Of a DNA stretch of 64,000 nt, positions 6,882-14,970 are shown in pieces; the first letter of the stretch is position 1, and each line of letters opens with the position of its first letter. The DNA is taken from the NCBI GenBank assembly GCA_963834305.1, contig CAWIAX010000002.1, forward strand, positions 1,612,001-1,676,000, read 5' to 3'. A program made the position numbers and the translations under genes. The notes under the pieces are model-generated. The model was not told the origin of the DNA. It was given only the letters and a program-made list of their open reading frames with translations, and did no database searches. Source of the DNA: JACCXG01 sp963834305 (GTDB lineage: Bacteria > Acidobacteriota > Vicinamibacteria > Vicinamibacterales > 2-12-FULL-66-21).

Positions 6882-7958
6882 GTGCGGGTCCTCCTCATCC
6901 GGCTGCGCCTCATCGGCGACGTGGTGCTGTCGACGCCGGTGATTCGGGCGTTGCGGCGGGCCTTTCCCGAGGCGCGGCTCAGCTACCTGGTGGAGCGGGA
7001 CGCCGCCGCGGTCGTGGCCGGCAACCCGCACCTCGACGAGGTGCTGATCGTGGAGCGCTCGCGCGGGCTCATGCGCGTGATCGACGACCTCCGGCTGGCG
7101 TGGATGCTGCGGCGGCGGCGCTTCGATGTGGTGATTGACATGCACGGCGGACCCCGCAGCTCGTGGCTCGCGCTGGCGAGCGGCGCGCCCCGGCGCATCG
7201 GCTACGACATGCCGGGGCGGCAGTGGCTGTACACCCGCACGGTCGATCGCCCCCGCGAGCTGCGCCCGCGCCACTCGGTCCTCAACCAGTGGGATCTCCT
7301 CGGCGGGTTCGACGGCTGGCAGGATGCGACGCCGGACCCGGCGCGCGACGCGGTGGAGATGCCGCTCGATGCCGCGGCCGACGCGCGCATCGCCGCCCGC
7401 CTCACCGCCGCGGGTGTCGCGCCCCACCACGACCTCATCATCGTCCATGTCAGCGCCAACAACCCGTTCCGCCGGTGGCCGGAGCCGGCCTTCATGGAGC
7501 TGGTGGCCGGCATCGTCCGCGGCGCCGCGAACCGCCGCGTCCTCATGAGCTCCGGCCCGTCCGACCGCCAGGCGGCCGGGCGCATCGCCGCCGCGGCGCG
7601 GGCGCGCCTGGGCGATCCGGCCGCGGCCGCCGTCCTCGACTTCGGCGAGTTCGATCTCGCGGAACTGCGCGCCCTCATCGCGCGCAGCCGCCTCTTCGTC
7701 GGCGGCGACACTGGTCCGCTGCACGTGGCGGCCACGACCGCGACACCGGTGGTGGCTATCTACGGTCCGACGCTGCCGGTGCGCTCGACGCCGTGGCGCG
7801 ATCCGGCGATCCTGACCGAGTCGGTGGAGATTGCCGGGCTGCCCTGCCGCCCCTGCGACCAGCGCGTGTGCGCCCCGGGCGACTTCCGGTGCCTGTCCAC
7901 ACTCAGGCCGCAGGACGTGCTCACCGCGGTCGAACGCGCGCTGCGCGAGACAGCATGA
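6882..7958 (+). CDS. glycosyltransferase family 9 (heptosyltransferase-like)
   Basis: A 358-aa GT9 enzyme of the kind that adds ADP-heptose to the lipopolysaccharide core. It starts RVLLIRLRLIGDVVLSTPVIRALRRAFP, the GT9 nucleotide-sugar fold signature, with YLVER shortly after. The C-terminal half has VGGDTGPLHVAATTATPVVAIYGPT, the ADP-heptose binding region. The start is GTG. Its stop overlaps the O-antigen ligase start as ATGA. A heptose kinase gene two positions on supports a heptose substrate, though the acceptor cannot be inferred. Confidence 0.9.
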   Translation: MRVLLIRLRLIGDVVLSTPVIRALRRAFPEARLSYLVERDAAAVVAGNPHLDEVLIVERSRGLMRVIDDLRLAWMLRRRRFDVVIDMHGGPRSSWLALASGAPRRIGYDMPGRQWLYTRTVDRPRELRPRHSVLNQWDLLGGFDGWQDATPDPARDAVEMPLDAAADARIAARLTAAGVAPHHDLIIVHVSANNPFRRWPEPAFMELVAGIVRGAANRRVLMSSGPSDRQAAGRIAAAARARLGDPAAAAVLDFGEFDLAELRALIARSRLFVGGDTGPLHVAATTATPVVAIYGPTLPVRSTPWRDPAILTESVEIAGLPCRPCDQRVCAPGDFRCLSTLRPQDVLTAVERALRETA

Positions 7959-9151
7959 CCCGCACCCTTCCCGACGACCGGCCACACGGGCTCGAGCGCG
8001 CGGCGTGGCTGGCACTGCTCGCCTTCGTCGCGGCGCTCCAGGCCTCGATCTTCGCCGCGCAGGTGCTGCTCGCGGTCGCCGGCATCCTCTGGCTGATCCT
8101 CGTCGTCCGCAACGGCGAGCGGGTCGAAGTGCCGCGGGTGTTCTGGCCGCTGGCGGTCTACGCGCTCTGGACGATCATCGCGGCGCTCTTTGCCGTGGAT
8201 CGGGGCGTCAGCCTGCGCGACACGAAACAGCTCGTCCTCTTCGCGATCATTCCGATCGCCTACCGGCTGCTGCCGGGGCGGCGCAGCCTCACCGCGGTCG
8301 ACGTCATCATCACCGTCGGCGCGCTCGAGGCCATCTTCGGCATCGTCCAGTACGCCATCCTGAACTTCGACAACCTCGGGCAGCGGGTGCAGGGATCGCT
8401 GACCCATTACATGACGTATTCCGGCGTGCTGATGCTGGTGGCGTGCACCGCCGCGGCGCGCATCATGTTCCGCCGCCAGGACCGCGCGTGGGCGGCGCTG
8501 GTGATGCCGGCCCTGCTCGTCGCGCTGGCGCTGACCATGAGCCGGAACGCCTGGGTCGGAGTCTGCGTCGGCATCGGGATCCTGTTCCTGCTGCGCGACT
8601 TCCGGCTGGTCGCCCTGCTCCCGGCGGTGGCGGCGCTCTTCCTGGCGATTGCCCCGGCCACGCTGACCGCCCGCTTCTATTCCACCTTCAGCCTGACCGA
8701 CCCGACCAACCGCGACCGCGTGGACATGGCGCAGACCGGCTGGCGGATCGTCAAGGCGCACCCGCTCACCGGCGTCGGCCCCGACGGCGTGCGCCTCGTC
8801 TATCCCAGCTACCGGATGCCCAACGCCCTCAAGCAGCTCAACCCGCACCTGCACAACGTGCCGCTGCAGATCGCCGCCGAGCGCGGGCTGCCCGGCCTCG
8901 CCATCTGGCTCTGGTTCATCTTCGTGCTGATCCGGGATCTGGTGCGCAAGACGCGATCGTCGCCGCTGCGCTCGCTGCCCACCGCCGCCCTCGCCGGGGT
9001 CGTCGCCATGCTGGCGGCCGGCATGTTCGAGTACAACTTCGGCGATTCCGAGTTCCTGATGCTCTTCCTGCTGCTCGTCACGCTGCCCTACGCGGCCGAC
9101 CGGCTGCCGGCGTCGACCGCGCCCGCCGTCGGCCAGCGGCACGCCGCCTGA
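7955..9151 (+). CDS. O-antigen ligase/polymerase family membrane protein
   Basis: A 398-aa polytopic inner-membrane protein with about ten hydrophobic segments. The conserved WaaL/Wzy_C features are visible: SRNAWVGVCVGI in one membrane helix, and a large periplasmic loop with GWRIVKAHPLTGVGPDGVRLVYPSYR and HLHNVPLQIAAERGLPGL. Such proteins transfer undecaprenyl-linked O-antigen to lipid A-core or polymerise repeat units. It is coupled to the GT9 gene upstream and lies two bases before hldA. Ligase versus polymerase cannot be settled from sequence alone. Confidence 0.88.
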   Translation: MTRTLPDDRPHGLERAAWLALLAFVAALQASIFAAQVLLAVAGILWLILVVRNGERVEVPRVFWPLAVYALWTIIAALFAVDRGVSLRDTKQLVLFAIIPIAYRLLPGRRSLTAVDVIITVGALEAIFGIVQYAILNFDNLGQRVQGSLTHYMTYSGVLMLVACTAAARIMFRRQDRAWAALVMPALLVALALTMSRNAWVGVCVGIGILFLLRDFRLVALLPAVAALFLAIAPATLTARFYSTFSLTDPTNRDRVDMAQTGWRIVKAHPLTGVGPDGVRLVYPSYRMPNALKQLNPHLHNVPLQIAAERGLPGLAIWLWFIFVLIRDLVRKTRSSPLRSLPTAALAGVVAMLAAGMFEYNFGDSEFLMLFLLLVTLPYAADRLPASTAPAVGQRHAA

Positions 9152-9152
9152 G

Positions 9153-10115
9153 ATGGCCGGCGCGCACTCCACGCTCGTGCAGCAGCTGGCCGGCCGCTCG
9201 GTGCTGGTCGTCGGCGACCTGATGGTCGATCACTTCGTGATCGGCCGGGTGGACCGGATCTCGCCGGAGGCCCCGGTGCCGGTGGTGCGCTTCGAGCACG
9301 AGGAGTTCCGGCTCGGCGGCGCCGCCAACGTCGCGCACAACGTCTCGGCGCTCGGCGGCACGGCCCATCTCGTCGGACTGGTCGGCGACGACGCCGAGGC
9401 GCGCCGGCTGCGCCGGGATCTCGAAGCCCTGTCGATCGGCTGCGCCGGGCTCGTCACCGCCGGGGATCGGTGCACCACCCGCAAGCTCCGCGTCGTCACG
9501 ACGCGCAACCAGCAGGTGGCGCGCGTGGACTACGAGAGCGACAGCGAGGCGCGCGGCGAGCTCGAAGCCGAGCTGGTCGCCCGGATCGCCGCCCAGGCAC
9601 CCGCCGCCGGCGCGATTCTCGTCTCCGACTACCTGAAGGGCGTGGTCTCGCGCGGCGTGGCGGCCGCGGCCATCGACGCCGGCCGGCGGGCGGGCATCCC
9701 GGTGCTGATCGACCCGAAGGTGCCGCACGTGGACTACTACCGCGGCGCCACGCTGGTGACCCCGAACCATCACGAGGCCGAGGCGGTCGCGCACATGCTG
9801 ATTCGCACGGCGGACGATGCCCGCGAGGCGGCGCGGCGGTTCCGCGAGCGCGCGGCGTGCGAGAACGTCCTCATCACCCGCGGCGAGCACGGCATGTGGC
9901 TGCACACCCCCGACGGCGACACGGCGCTCGACGCCGAAGCGCGCGAGGTGTCCGACGTCACCGGCGCCGGCGACACGGTGATCGGCACCATGGCGCTCGG
10001 GCTGGCGGCCGGCGGCACGCTGCGCGACGCCGCCCGGCTCGCCAACCGCGCCGCCGGCATCGCGGTCGGCAAGTTCGGACCGGCGGCCATCACGCTCGAC
10101 GAGCTGACGCGCTGA
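9153..10115 (+). CDS. hldA: D-glycero-beta-D-manno-heptose-7-phosphate kinase
   Basis: A 320-aa PfkB-family kinase that makes heptose-1,7-bisphosphate in ADP-heptose synthesis. It has VLVVGDLMVDHFVIGRVDRI, the RLGGAANVAHNVSALGG sugar-binding region and the C-terminal DVTGAGDTVIGTMALGLA catalytic motif. It corresponds to the kinase half of HldE; the nucleotidyltransferase half is absent, so a separate HldC-type enzyme is expected elsewhere. The upstream isomerase gmhA is also in this window, inside the nuo operon. Confidence 0.92.
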   Translation: MAGAHSTLVQQLAGRSVLVVGDLMVDHFVIGRVDRISPEAPVPVVRFEHEEFRLGGAANVAHNVSALGGTAHLVGLVGDDAEARRLRRDLEALSIGCAGLVTAGDRCTTRKLRVVTTRNQQVARVDYESDSEARGELEAELVARIAAQAPAAGAILVSDYLKGVVSRGVAAAAIDAGRRAGIPVLIDPKVPHVDYYRGATLVTPNHHEAEAVAHMLIRTADDAREAARRFRERAACENVLITRGEHGMWLHTPDGDTALDAEAREVSDVTGAGDTVIGTMALGLAAGGTLRDAARLANRAAGIAVGKFGPAAITLDELTR

Positions 10116-10135
10116 GCCGGGCCGCGACAGCGCAT

Positions 10136-10170
10136 TTGGGAATTGGAAGTTGGGAATTGGCAGTTGGCGG
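10136..10170. repeat. heptanucleotide repeats (TTGGnnn)5
   Basis: Five direct seven-base units: TTGGGAA, TTGGAAG, TTGGGAA, TTGGCAG, TTGGCGG. They fill the gap between hldA and the convergent membrane glycosyltransferase. The same family recurs at 24757-24816. They resemble short tandemly repeated repetitive sequences known from other bacteria. Confidence 0.75.
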
Positions 10171-10205
10171 CGGGAGTCAGCCCGCCCCCACCGCTCCCGC
10201 CTCCG

Positions 10206-11885
10206 TCAGCGATCCCCGCAGCGATTGGTGATGAGGACGAGCTCGGGCAGCGGCTGGCTGGCGAGCATGTTCTTCAGCTTCACGTCGAAGGTCGGCCGCC
10301 GGTCGATGATGCAGGTCGGCGTGCCGATGCGGTCGCGAAGGTCGCGATAGTTGCCGGCCGACAGCACCCCGTAGATCGCCTCCCCCGAGTGCAGCCGCGC
10401 CAGGAACTCGCCGGCGTCGAAATACGGCTCGACCCGGCGCCGCAGGTAGAACACCAGGCTCGGGAGCGCCTCATCGTAGGTCACGACCGCATCCCCGGGC
10501 TGCAGTCGTACCGCCAGGGTGCGCGCGAAGCCGGGAACCGGCTTGTAGCGCTCGAAGCCGGGTAGCACACGGAGCACGAAGATCCAGTCGAGCGCGATGA
10601 AGGTGACGGCCAGGGCGACGAGCGCCACCCGGCGGCGGGCGACGAGCGCGAAGGCGACGACCGCGATGCCGCCGGCGACCGCCGTCAGGCCCATCAGCCA
10701 GGCGCCATCGATCACGTACAGGCCGGCGGACGATCCCACGAGGTACGCCAGTCCGGCGCCGCCCAGCGCGGTGATGATCCCGATCGCCGCCGTCGTCCGG
10801 CGGATGCCGTCGGTCCAGCCCGAGGCGATGGCCATCCCGGCCAGCGCCGCCACCGCCGGCACGATCGGGAAGATGTAGAGATCCTGCTTGGCCGCCGACG
10901 CGGTGAAGAACACGACGATGACGGCAATCCAGAGCCAGAGCAGCGTGCGGATGCGGCGCGCCGGATCGGCAGCGGCGGCGCTGCCCTGCCGTTCGCGAAA
11001 CCATGCGGCGCCCGCCACCACCAGGAAAAGTGACCAGGGGAACGAGTCGCTGAACACCACCGGCAGGTAGAACCACACGGGGCGGCTGGCATCCACGCCG
11101 AGACCGTCGGTATACCGGGCGAGGTTCTCCCCGAAGATGAAAGACGCAATGGGATCCCATCCGTGCCGGGCGTAGAGCGCGGCGCAATACGGGAGCACGA
11201 GCGCCGCCACGATCAGGATCCCGGCCGGCAGCATCATCGTCTTGATCCGTCCGAGCTCGCGGTGGCTCACCAGGTAGAGGGCGAAGACCAGGCCGGGCAG
11301 GGCGATGGCGATCGGCCCCTTCGTGAGGACCCCGAGGCCAACCGCGACGTACATCAGGAGCAGGAAGAGACGGCGGCGCGCGGGAAACCGCTCGGCCAGG
11401 GCAAAGAACAGCAGCGTCAGCCCGAGGAACATCGAGATGTAGATGTCGATGAAGATGCGCCTGGCAAACATCAGGAGGCGCGGGGTGACCGCCAGGCCGA
11501 TCGCGGCCCACAGGGCCGCGTCCATGCGAAGGAGGCCGGCCGCACCGGTCCCTGGCGGTCCGGCGGGCGCGGCCGCCCACGCCAGGAAGAAGGCACAGGC
11601 GACCATCACCACAGCGCCGAGAGCGATCGGCAGCCGCTGCACGCCGGGCGACACGCCGAACACGCGATAGAACCCGGCAACGATCCAGTAGCTGAGGACC
11701 GGCTTGTTGAGGCGGGGCTGGTAGTTGAACGTCGGGCTGACGTAGTCGCCGGACTCGAGCATCTCGCGCGGCGTCTCGACGTAGAACGCCTCGTTCGCGT
11801 CCCAGATCGACGACCCGTCGAGGTCGATGAAATAGGGGCCGGTCGCCAGCGCCAGCAGCAGAACGAGAACGGCTCTACGGGTCAA
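10206..11885 (-). CDS. membrane glycosyltransferase of the ArnT/PMT (GT83/GT39) type
   Basis: A 559-aa multi-spanning protein with the GT-C signature. The first periplasmic loop has FIDLDGSSIWDANEAFYVETPREML, with acidic residues in the usual catalytic place, and NKPVLSYWIVAGFYRVFG follows. About a dozen hydrophobic segments and a C-terminal soluble domain come next. Family members move a sugar from polyprenyl phosphate to lipid A or proteins. The start appears to be TTG, 15 bases after the purH stop. Donor and acceptor are unknown; the name rests on the N-terminal motif and topology. Confidence 0.82.
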   Translation of the reverse strand: MTRRAVLVLLLALATGPYFIDLDGSSIWDANEAFYVETPREMLESGDYVSPTFNYQPRLNKPVLSYWIVAGFYRVFGVSPGVQRLPIALGAVVMVACAFFLAWAAAPAGPPGTGAAGLLRMDAALWAAIGLAVTPRLLMFARRIFIDIYISMFLGLTLLFFALAERFPARRRLFLLLMYVAVGLGVLTKGPIAIALPGLVFALYLVSHRELGRIKTMMLPAGILIVAALVLPYCAALYARHGWDPIASFIFGENLARYTDGLGVDASRPVWFYLPVVFSDSFPWSLFLVVAGAAWFRERQGSAAAADPARRIRTLLWLWIAVIVVFFTASAAKQDLYIFPIVPAVAALAGMAIASGWTDGIRRTTAAIGIITALGGAGLAYLVGSSAGLYVIDGAWLMGLTAVAGGIAVVAFALVARRRVALVALAVTFIALDWIFVLRVLPGFERYKPVPGFARTLAVRLQPGDAVVTYDEALPSLVFYLRRRVEPYFDAGEFLARLHSGEAIYGVLSAGNYRDLRDRIGTPTCIIDRRPTFDVKLKNMLASQPLPELVLITNRCGDR

Positions 11886-11900
11886 CGGTCGGACCGGCCT

Positions 11901-13487
11901 TCAGTGCCGGAAATGGCGCTTGCCCGTGAAGACCATGGCGACGCCGCGCTCGTCGGCGGCGGCAATCACCTCGGCATCCCTGACCGACCCTCCGGGCTGC
12001 ACGACAGCGACCGCGCCGGCATCGGCCAGCGCATCGAGCCCGTCCCTGAACGGAAAGAACGCGTCGGACGCCGCGACCGCACCCTGCAGGGATCCGGGCG
12101 GCGCCTTCATGACCGCCACCTTGACCGCATCGACCCGGCTCATCTGGCCGGCACCGATCGCGATCGTCCGATCGGGCGCCGTGAAGATGACGGCGTTCGA
12201 CTTCACGTGGGCGCACACGCGCCAGGCAAAGCGCAGCGCCGTCCATTCCGCGGCGGTCGGCACACGTTTCGTCACGACCCTGGGAGAATCTCCCTGCGGC
12301 CACGGCTCGATCGCTTCCGCGACCTGGTCGCGCTCCTGGCGCAGCTGGCCGCCGAGAAACGCGCGAGTCTCCTCGCCGCCGGATGGCGCGGGCTGGCCGG
12401 GCGCGGCGAAGTCCGCCGTGACCACTCTGAGGTTGGTCTTGGCCGCGAGCACCGCCCTGGCCTCGTCCGCGATCCCCGGGGCGATCACCGCCTCGATGAA
12501 GGTGGACGTCAGCGCCGTCGCCGTCTCCCGATCCAGGGTCCGGTTGATCGCGACGATCCCGCCGAATGCCGAGAGCGGGTCCGCTTCCCGCGCGCGCACG
12601 TAGGCATCCGCCGCGTTCGCGCCGGTGGCCACGCCGCAGGGGTTGGTGTGCTTGATGACCACGCTGGCCGGTTCGCTGAACTCGAGGGCGATGCGCAGCG
12701 CGGCATCGAGATCGAGCAGGTTCGTGTACGACAGTTCCTTGCCCTGGTGCACCTGCCACGCCGGGCCGTGGCCGGCACCGGGCTGCTGCCAGTAGGCTTT
12801 CTGGTGGGGGTTTTCCCCATAGCGGAGGGCCTTCGCCGCGCCGGCGCTGACCTCAGCCGGCGCCTGCCGCGACATGGCCCCACCGTCCACCGCGACCGCG
12901 GCCATCGTCCGGGCGATGGTGGTGTCGTACTCGGCCGTATGGGCAAAGGCCTTGCGCATCAGCTCGAAGCGGAACTCGAGCGAAGGGCCGCCCGCGCGCC
13001 CGAGCTCATCGACGAGGCGGGGGTAATCGCCCGGATCGACGACCACCAGGACGTGGCGGAAGTTCTTGGCCGCGGCGCGCAGGAGGCTGGGGCCGCCAAT
13101 GTCGATCTCCTCGACCAGCGCGTCGAAGGGCGTCTCGAGGCGGCTGGCGGCACGGGCGAACGGATACAGGTTGACGACCACGATGTCCACGGGCCGGATG
13201 CCCTGGGCGGCAATCGCGTCGAGGTCGTCAGGGCGGTCCCGCCGGGCCAGAATCCCGGCATGGACGGCGGGGTGCAGCGTCTTGACGCGGCCCTCCATCA
13301 TCTCCGGGAAGCCGGTGACGTCCGAGACGTTGACGACCGGCAGGCCGCCGGCCTGGAGGGCCCTGGCCGTCCCGCCGGTGGACACGAGCTCGACCCCGGC
13401 GGCGGCGAGCGCCCGGGCCAGATCGGGCAGGCCGGTCTTGTCGGAGACGCTGACGATCGCACGCAGATTGCTGGTTTTGCTTGACAT
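11901..13487 (-). CDS. purH: bifunctional AICAR transformylase/IMP cyclohydrolase
   Basis: Performs the last two steps of IMP synthesis. The 528-aa length is standard. The N-terminal cyclohydrolase domain shows AIVSVSDKTGLPDLARAL, STGGTARAL, TGFPEMMEGRVKTLHPAVHAGIL. The transformylase domain shows LRYGENPHQKAYW, VVIKHTNPCGVA and a C-terminal FFPFRDGLDALADAGAVAVV. No obvious Shine-Dalgarno sequence precedes the ATG. A plus-strand TTGACA promoter box overlaps the start codon region, so divergent transcription may interfere with it. Confidence 0.97.
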   Translation of the reverse strand: MSSKTSNLRAIVSVSDKTGLPDLARALAAAGVELVSTGGTARALQAGGLPVVNVSDVTGFPEMMEGRVKTLHPAVHAGILARRDRPDDLDAIAAQGIRPVDIVVVNLYPFARAASRLETPFDALVEEIDIGGPSLLRAAAKNFRHVLVVVDPGDYPRLVDELGRAGGPSLEFRFELMRKAFAHTAEYDTTIARTMAAVAVDGGAMSRQAPAEVSAGAAKALRYGENPHQKAYWQQPGAGHGPAWQVHQGKELSYTNLLDLDAALRIALEFSEPASVVIKHTNPCGVATGANAADAYVRAREADPLSAFGGIVAINRTLDRETATALTSTFIEAVIAPGIADEARAVLAAKTNLRVVTADFAAPGQPAPSGGEETRAFLGGQLRQERDQVAEAIEPWPQGDSPRVVTKRVPTAAEWTALRFAWRVCAHVKSNAVIFTAPDRTIAIGAGQMSRVDAVKVAVMKAPPGSLQGAVAASDAFFPFRDGLDALADAGAVAVVQPGGSVRDAEVIAAADERGVAMVFTGKRHFRH

Positions 13488-13509
13488 TTTGACGATGTAA
13501 CGCTACTCT
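13481..13509 (+). promoter_or_regulatory. plus-strand promoter upstream of cold-shock gene
   Basis: A perfect -35 box TTGACA (13481-13486) is followed after 17 bases by TACTCT (13504-13509). Transcription would begin near 13516. The -35 box overlaps the purH start region on the other strand. It is the best -35 box in the window. Confidence 0.55.
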
Positions 13510-13514
13510 TACCC

Positions 13515-13569
13515 CGGCGCTGGGCTGTCCAGCGTCGCAAGCCAGGCCGCAAAGGGGCGGTCTTTTTTT
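13515..13569 (+). ncRNA. compact two-hairpin RNA with intrinsic terminator (candidate sRNA or attenuated cspA leader)
   Basis: Starting at the predicted transcription start, a 9-bp stem (13515-13523 with 13529-13537, one G-U pair, loop GCTGT) is followed by a second hairpin. That one pairs GGCCGC (13545-13550) with GCGGTC (13557-13562) and is followed at once by seven T residues, a textbook intrinsic terminator. Promoter, hairpin and terminator together would give an RNA of about 54 bases. Read-through would continue 92 bases to the cold-shock gene, so it could be an attenuator. I did not recognise a known riboswitch. Confidence 0.45.
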
Positions 13570-13661
13570 GTGTCCGCCGCCTGATGGCTCGACGGGGCCG
13601 GGTGGCGGTCGGGTCTCATGCGGTGCCACACGCCGCAACCATTGCAAGGACGACAAGTACG

Positions 13662-13868
13662 ATGCGTATCACAGGCAAGGTCAAGTGGTTCAACAACGCA
13701 AAGGGTTACGGTTTCATCGAACGCGACGGCGGCAGTGATGTCTTCGTGCACTTCTCGGCGGTCCAGGGCAACGGCTTCCGGACGCTTGAGGAGGGCCAGG
13801 CGGTCGAATTCGAGATTGTGGACGGTCCGAAGGGACCGCAGGCAGGCAACGTCACCAAGCCCGCCTAG
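13662..13868 (+). CDS. cspA: cold-shock domain protein
   Basis: A 68-aa cold-shock protein, a single-stranded nucleic-acid chaperone. It has RNP1 (KGYGFIE) and RNP2 (DVFVHFS) in the frame GKVKWFNNAKGYGFIERDGG...VFVHFSAVQGNGF. The ATG at 13662 has AAGGA eleven bases upstream and gives the family's length. If the promoter at 13481 is used, the leader is about 146 bases, like the long regulated leaders of cspA genes. The symbol is used in the family sense; the paralogue cannot be assigned. Confidence 0.93.
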   Translation: MRITGKVKWFNNAKGYGFIERDGGSDVFVHFSAVQGNGFRTLEEGQAVEFEIVDGPKGPQAGNVTKPA

Positions 13869-13878
13869 GCGCCCGAGC

Positions 13879-13915
13879 GCGACCGGGGGCGCCGCCACAC
13901 GGCGCCTTCGGTCGC
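13879..13915. terminator. long inverted repeat between convergent genes
   Basis: GCGACCG (13879-13885) pairs with CGGTCGC (13909-13915), and inside it GGCGCC pairs with GGCGCC. It lies between cspA and the convergent minus-strand gene. There is no U-tract, so it may be a GC-rich bidirectional terminator or a transcript-protecting hairpin. Confidence 0.45.
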
Positions 13916-13921
13916 CAGACC

Positions 13922-14506
13922 TTACGCTCCCCCACCCTTCAGTCCCCGCACGGTAAAGTTCACCTTCCCATCCTTGACGGCCACGCGGAACGCGACTTCC
14001 GCCGTGCCGGACTCCCGCAGCTTGGACACTTGATCCTTCACCAGCGAGGCGAAGCGATGGAACGGCACGACGTCCTCGCCGAGCTCGCGCCGCGCATCCA
14101 TGAGCGAGTCGTAGAGCGCGTGGACCTTGTCCATCTCGCGCATCGGGTCCTTGAACGCCGTCACGTGCAGCACCTTGCTGTCGGCCCGCGCCGCCGGCGC
14201 GGGAGCCGCCTTCGGCGGCGCCGCAAACGGGCCGGGCCGGCCGTCCTCGCGCGCCCGCAGGCCGCGGTCCCACACGTCCACCATCGTCTGGAAGCGTGAC
14301 TGGAGCTGCTGGAAGCGGAACCGGTCCGCCGTGCCCGGGATGTGGCCGCGATCGAGCCGCTTGACCATCGCCTCGACGCGCCCGCGCGTCTCCCAGGGCG
14401 GCCGCGGCAGGCGGCCGGCAAAGAACATGGTGTACTCGGCCTCCAGCCGCTTCAGGTCGGCCGTCAGCGCCAGGAGATCCTTCTGCAGTTCGGTGTAGTC
14501 GACCAT
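13922..14506 (-). CDS. uncharacterised protein resembling MXAN_5187-type proteins
   Basis: A 194-aa soluble protein without catalytic motifs I recognise. The N-terminal half is helical (YTELQKDLLALTADLKRLEAEY) and contains MFFAGRLPRPPWETRGRVEAMVKRL and ADRFRFQQLQSRF. A Pro/Ala linker joins it to a second domain (FKDPMREMDKVHALYDSLMDARR...LVKDQVSKLRES) that ends VAFRVAVKDGKVNFTVRGLK. This two-part pattern recalls proteins annotated MXAN_5187 C-terminal domain, seen in Myxococcota and Acidobacteriota; that match is from memory. It follows the 142-aa gene by 12 bases. Confidence 0.55.
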   Translation of the reverse strand: MVDYTELQKDLLALTADLKRLEAEYTMFFAGRLPRPPWETRGRVEAMVKRLDRGHIPGTADRFRFQQLQSRFQTMVDVWDRGLRAREDGRPGPFAAPPKAAPAPAARADSKVLHVTAFKDPMREMDKVHALYDSLMDARRELGEDVVPFHRFASLVKDQVSKLRESGTAEVAFRVAVKDGKVNFTVRGLKGGGA

Positions 14507-14518
14507 GCGCGGACGGGG

Positions 14519-14947
14519 TCACCGGATGAGGAACCAGATCAGGGGCAGCCACAGTTCGCGCGCGTAGGGCACGGGGCGGTCGTCGACGAGCACCTCGCAG
14601 GCGTCGAAGCGGCCGACGAGGTCGAACAGATCGCGGAGCTTGAGCGCATCCTGGGGAAAGAACCGGGCGCGGTGCCGCAGGCCCGGGCCGGACCCGACCT
14701 CCCGGTATTCGGCCGAGTCACGCGCCAGCTGGAGCGCGCGGGCATAATCAGGCCCCTCGAATGCGGGAAACTCCAGCGAGATTGAGAACGGCAGCGGCGA
14801 CCGCCCGAATAGCGCCTCGGCGAGCTCGGGGTCCAGCCGCGCCAGCTCTTCGTCGGTCGGCGTTTCGGGCAGCTCCACGTACGGCCAGAAACGCTCGACC
14901 GGGCGGTAGTCGGGCACCGGGACGGATGGGGGATCGTTCTCGGACAT
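14519..14947 (-). CDS. hypothetical protein (142 aa)
   Basis: I do not recognise this protein. It is acidic and Pro-rich at the N-terminus (PVPDYRPVERFWPYVELPETPTDEELARLDPELAEALFG). The central part looks alpha/beta (PFSISLEFPAFEGPDY). The C-terminus is hydrophobic (ELWLPLIWFLIR). No signal peptide or metal site is visible. The ATG at 14947 is preferred over a TTG six bases upstream. It is divergent from selA, with an AT-rich spacer between them, and probably co-transcribed with the 194-aa gene downstream. Confidence 0.6.
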   Translation of the reverse strand: MSENDPPSVPVPDYRPVERFWPYVELPETPTDEELARLDPELAEALFGRSPLPFSISLEFPAFEGPDYARALQLARDSAEYREVGSGPGLRHRARFFPQDALKLRDLFDLVGRFDACEVLVDDRPVPYARELWLPLIWFLIR

Positions 14948-14970
14948 CGCCAAAGAAGAATAATATCCTC

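Noticed and set aside
7163..7954. Extra N-terminal 264 codons in frame with the O-antigen ligase
   Set aside because: They overlap the well-supported GT9 gene in another frame and have no domain. The ATG at 7955 starts a normal family N-terminus.
11163..13484. 773-codon plus-strand frame opposite purH and the GT83-like gene
   Set aside because: No domain, extreme Arg/Gly/Asp content, and both opposite genes are well supported.
13501..13570. Resemblance to a c-di-GMP (GEMM) riboswitch through a GCAAGCC-like motif
   Set aside because: The segment is too short and lacks the second helix and tetraloop receptor. Kept only as an uncharacterised RNA element.
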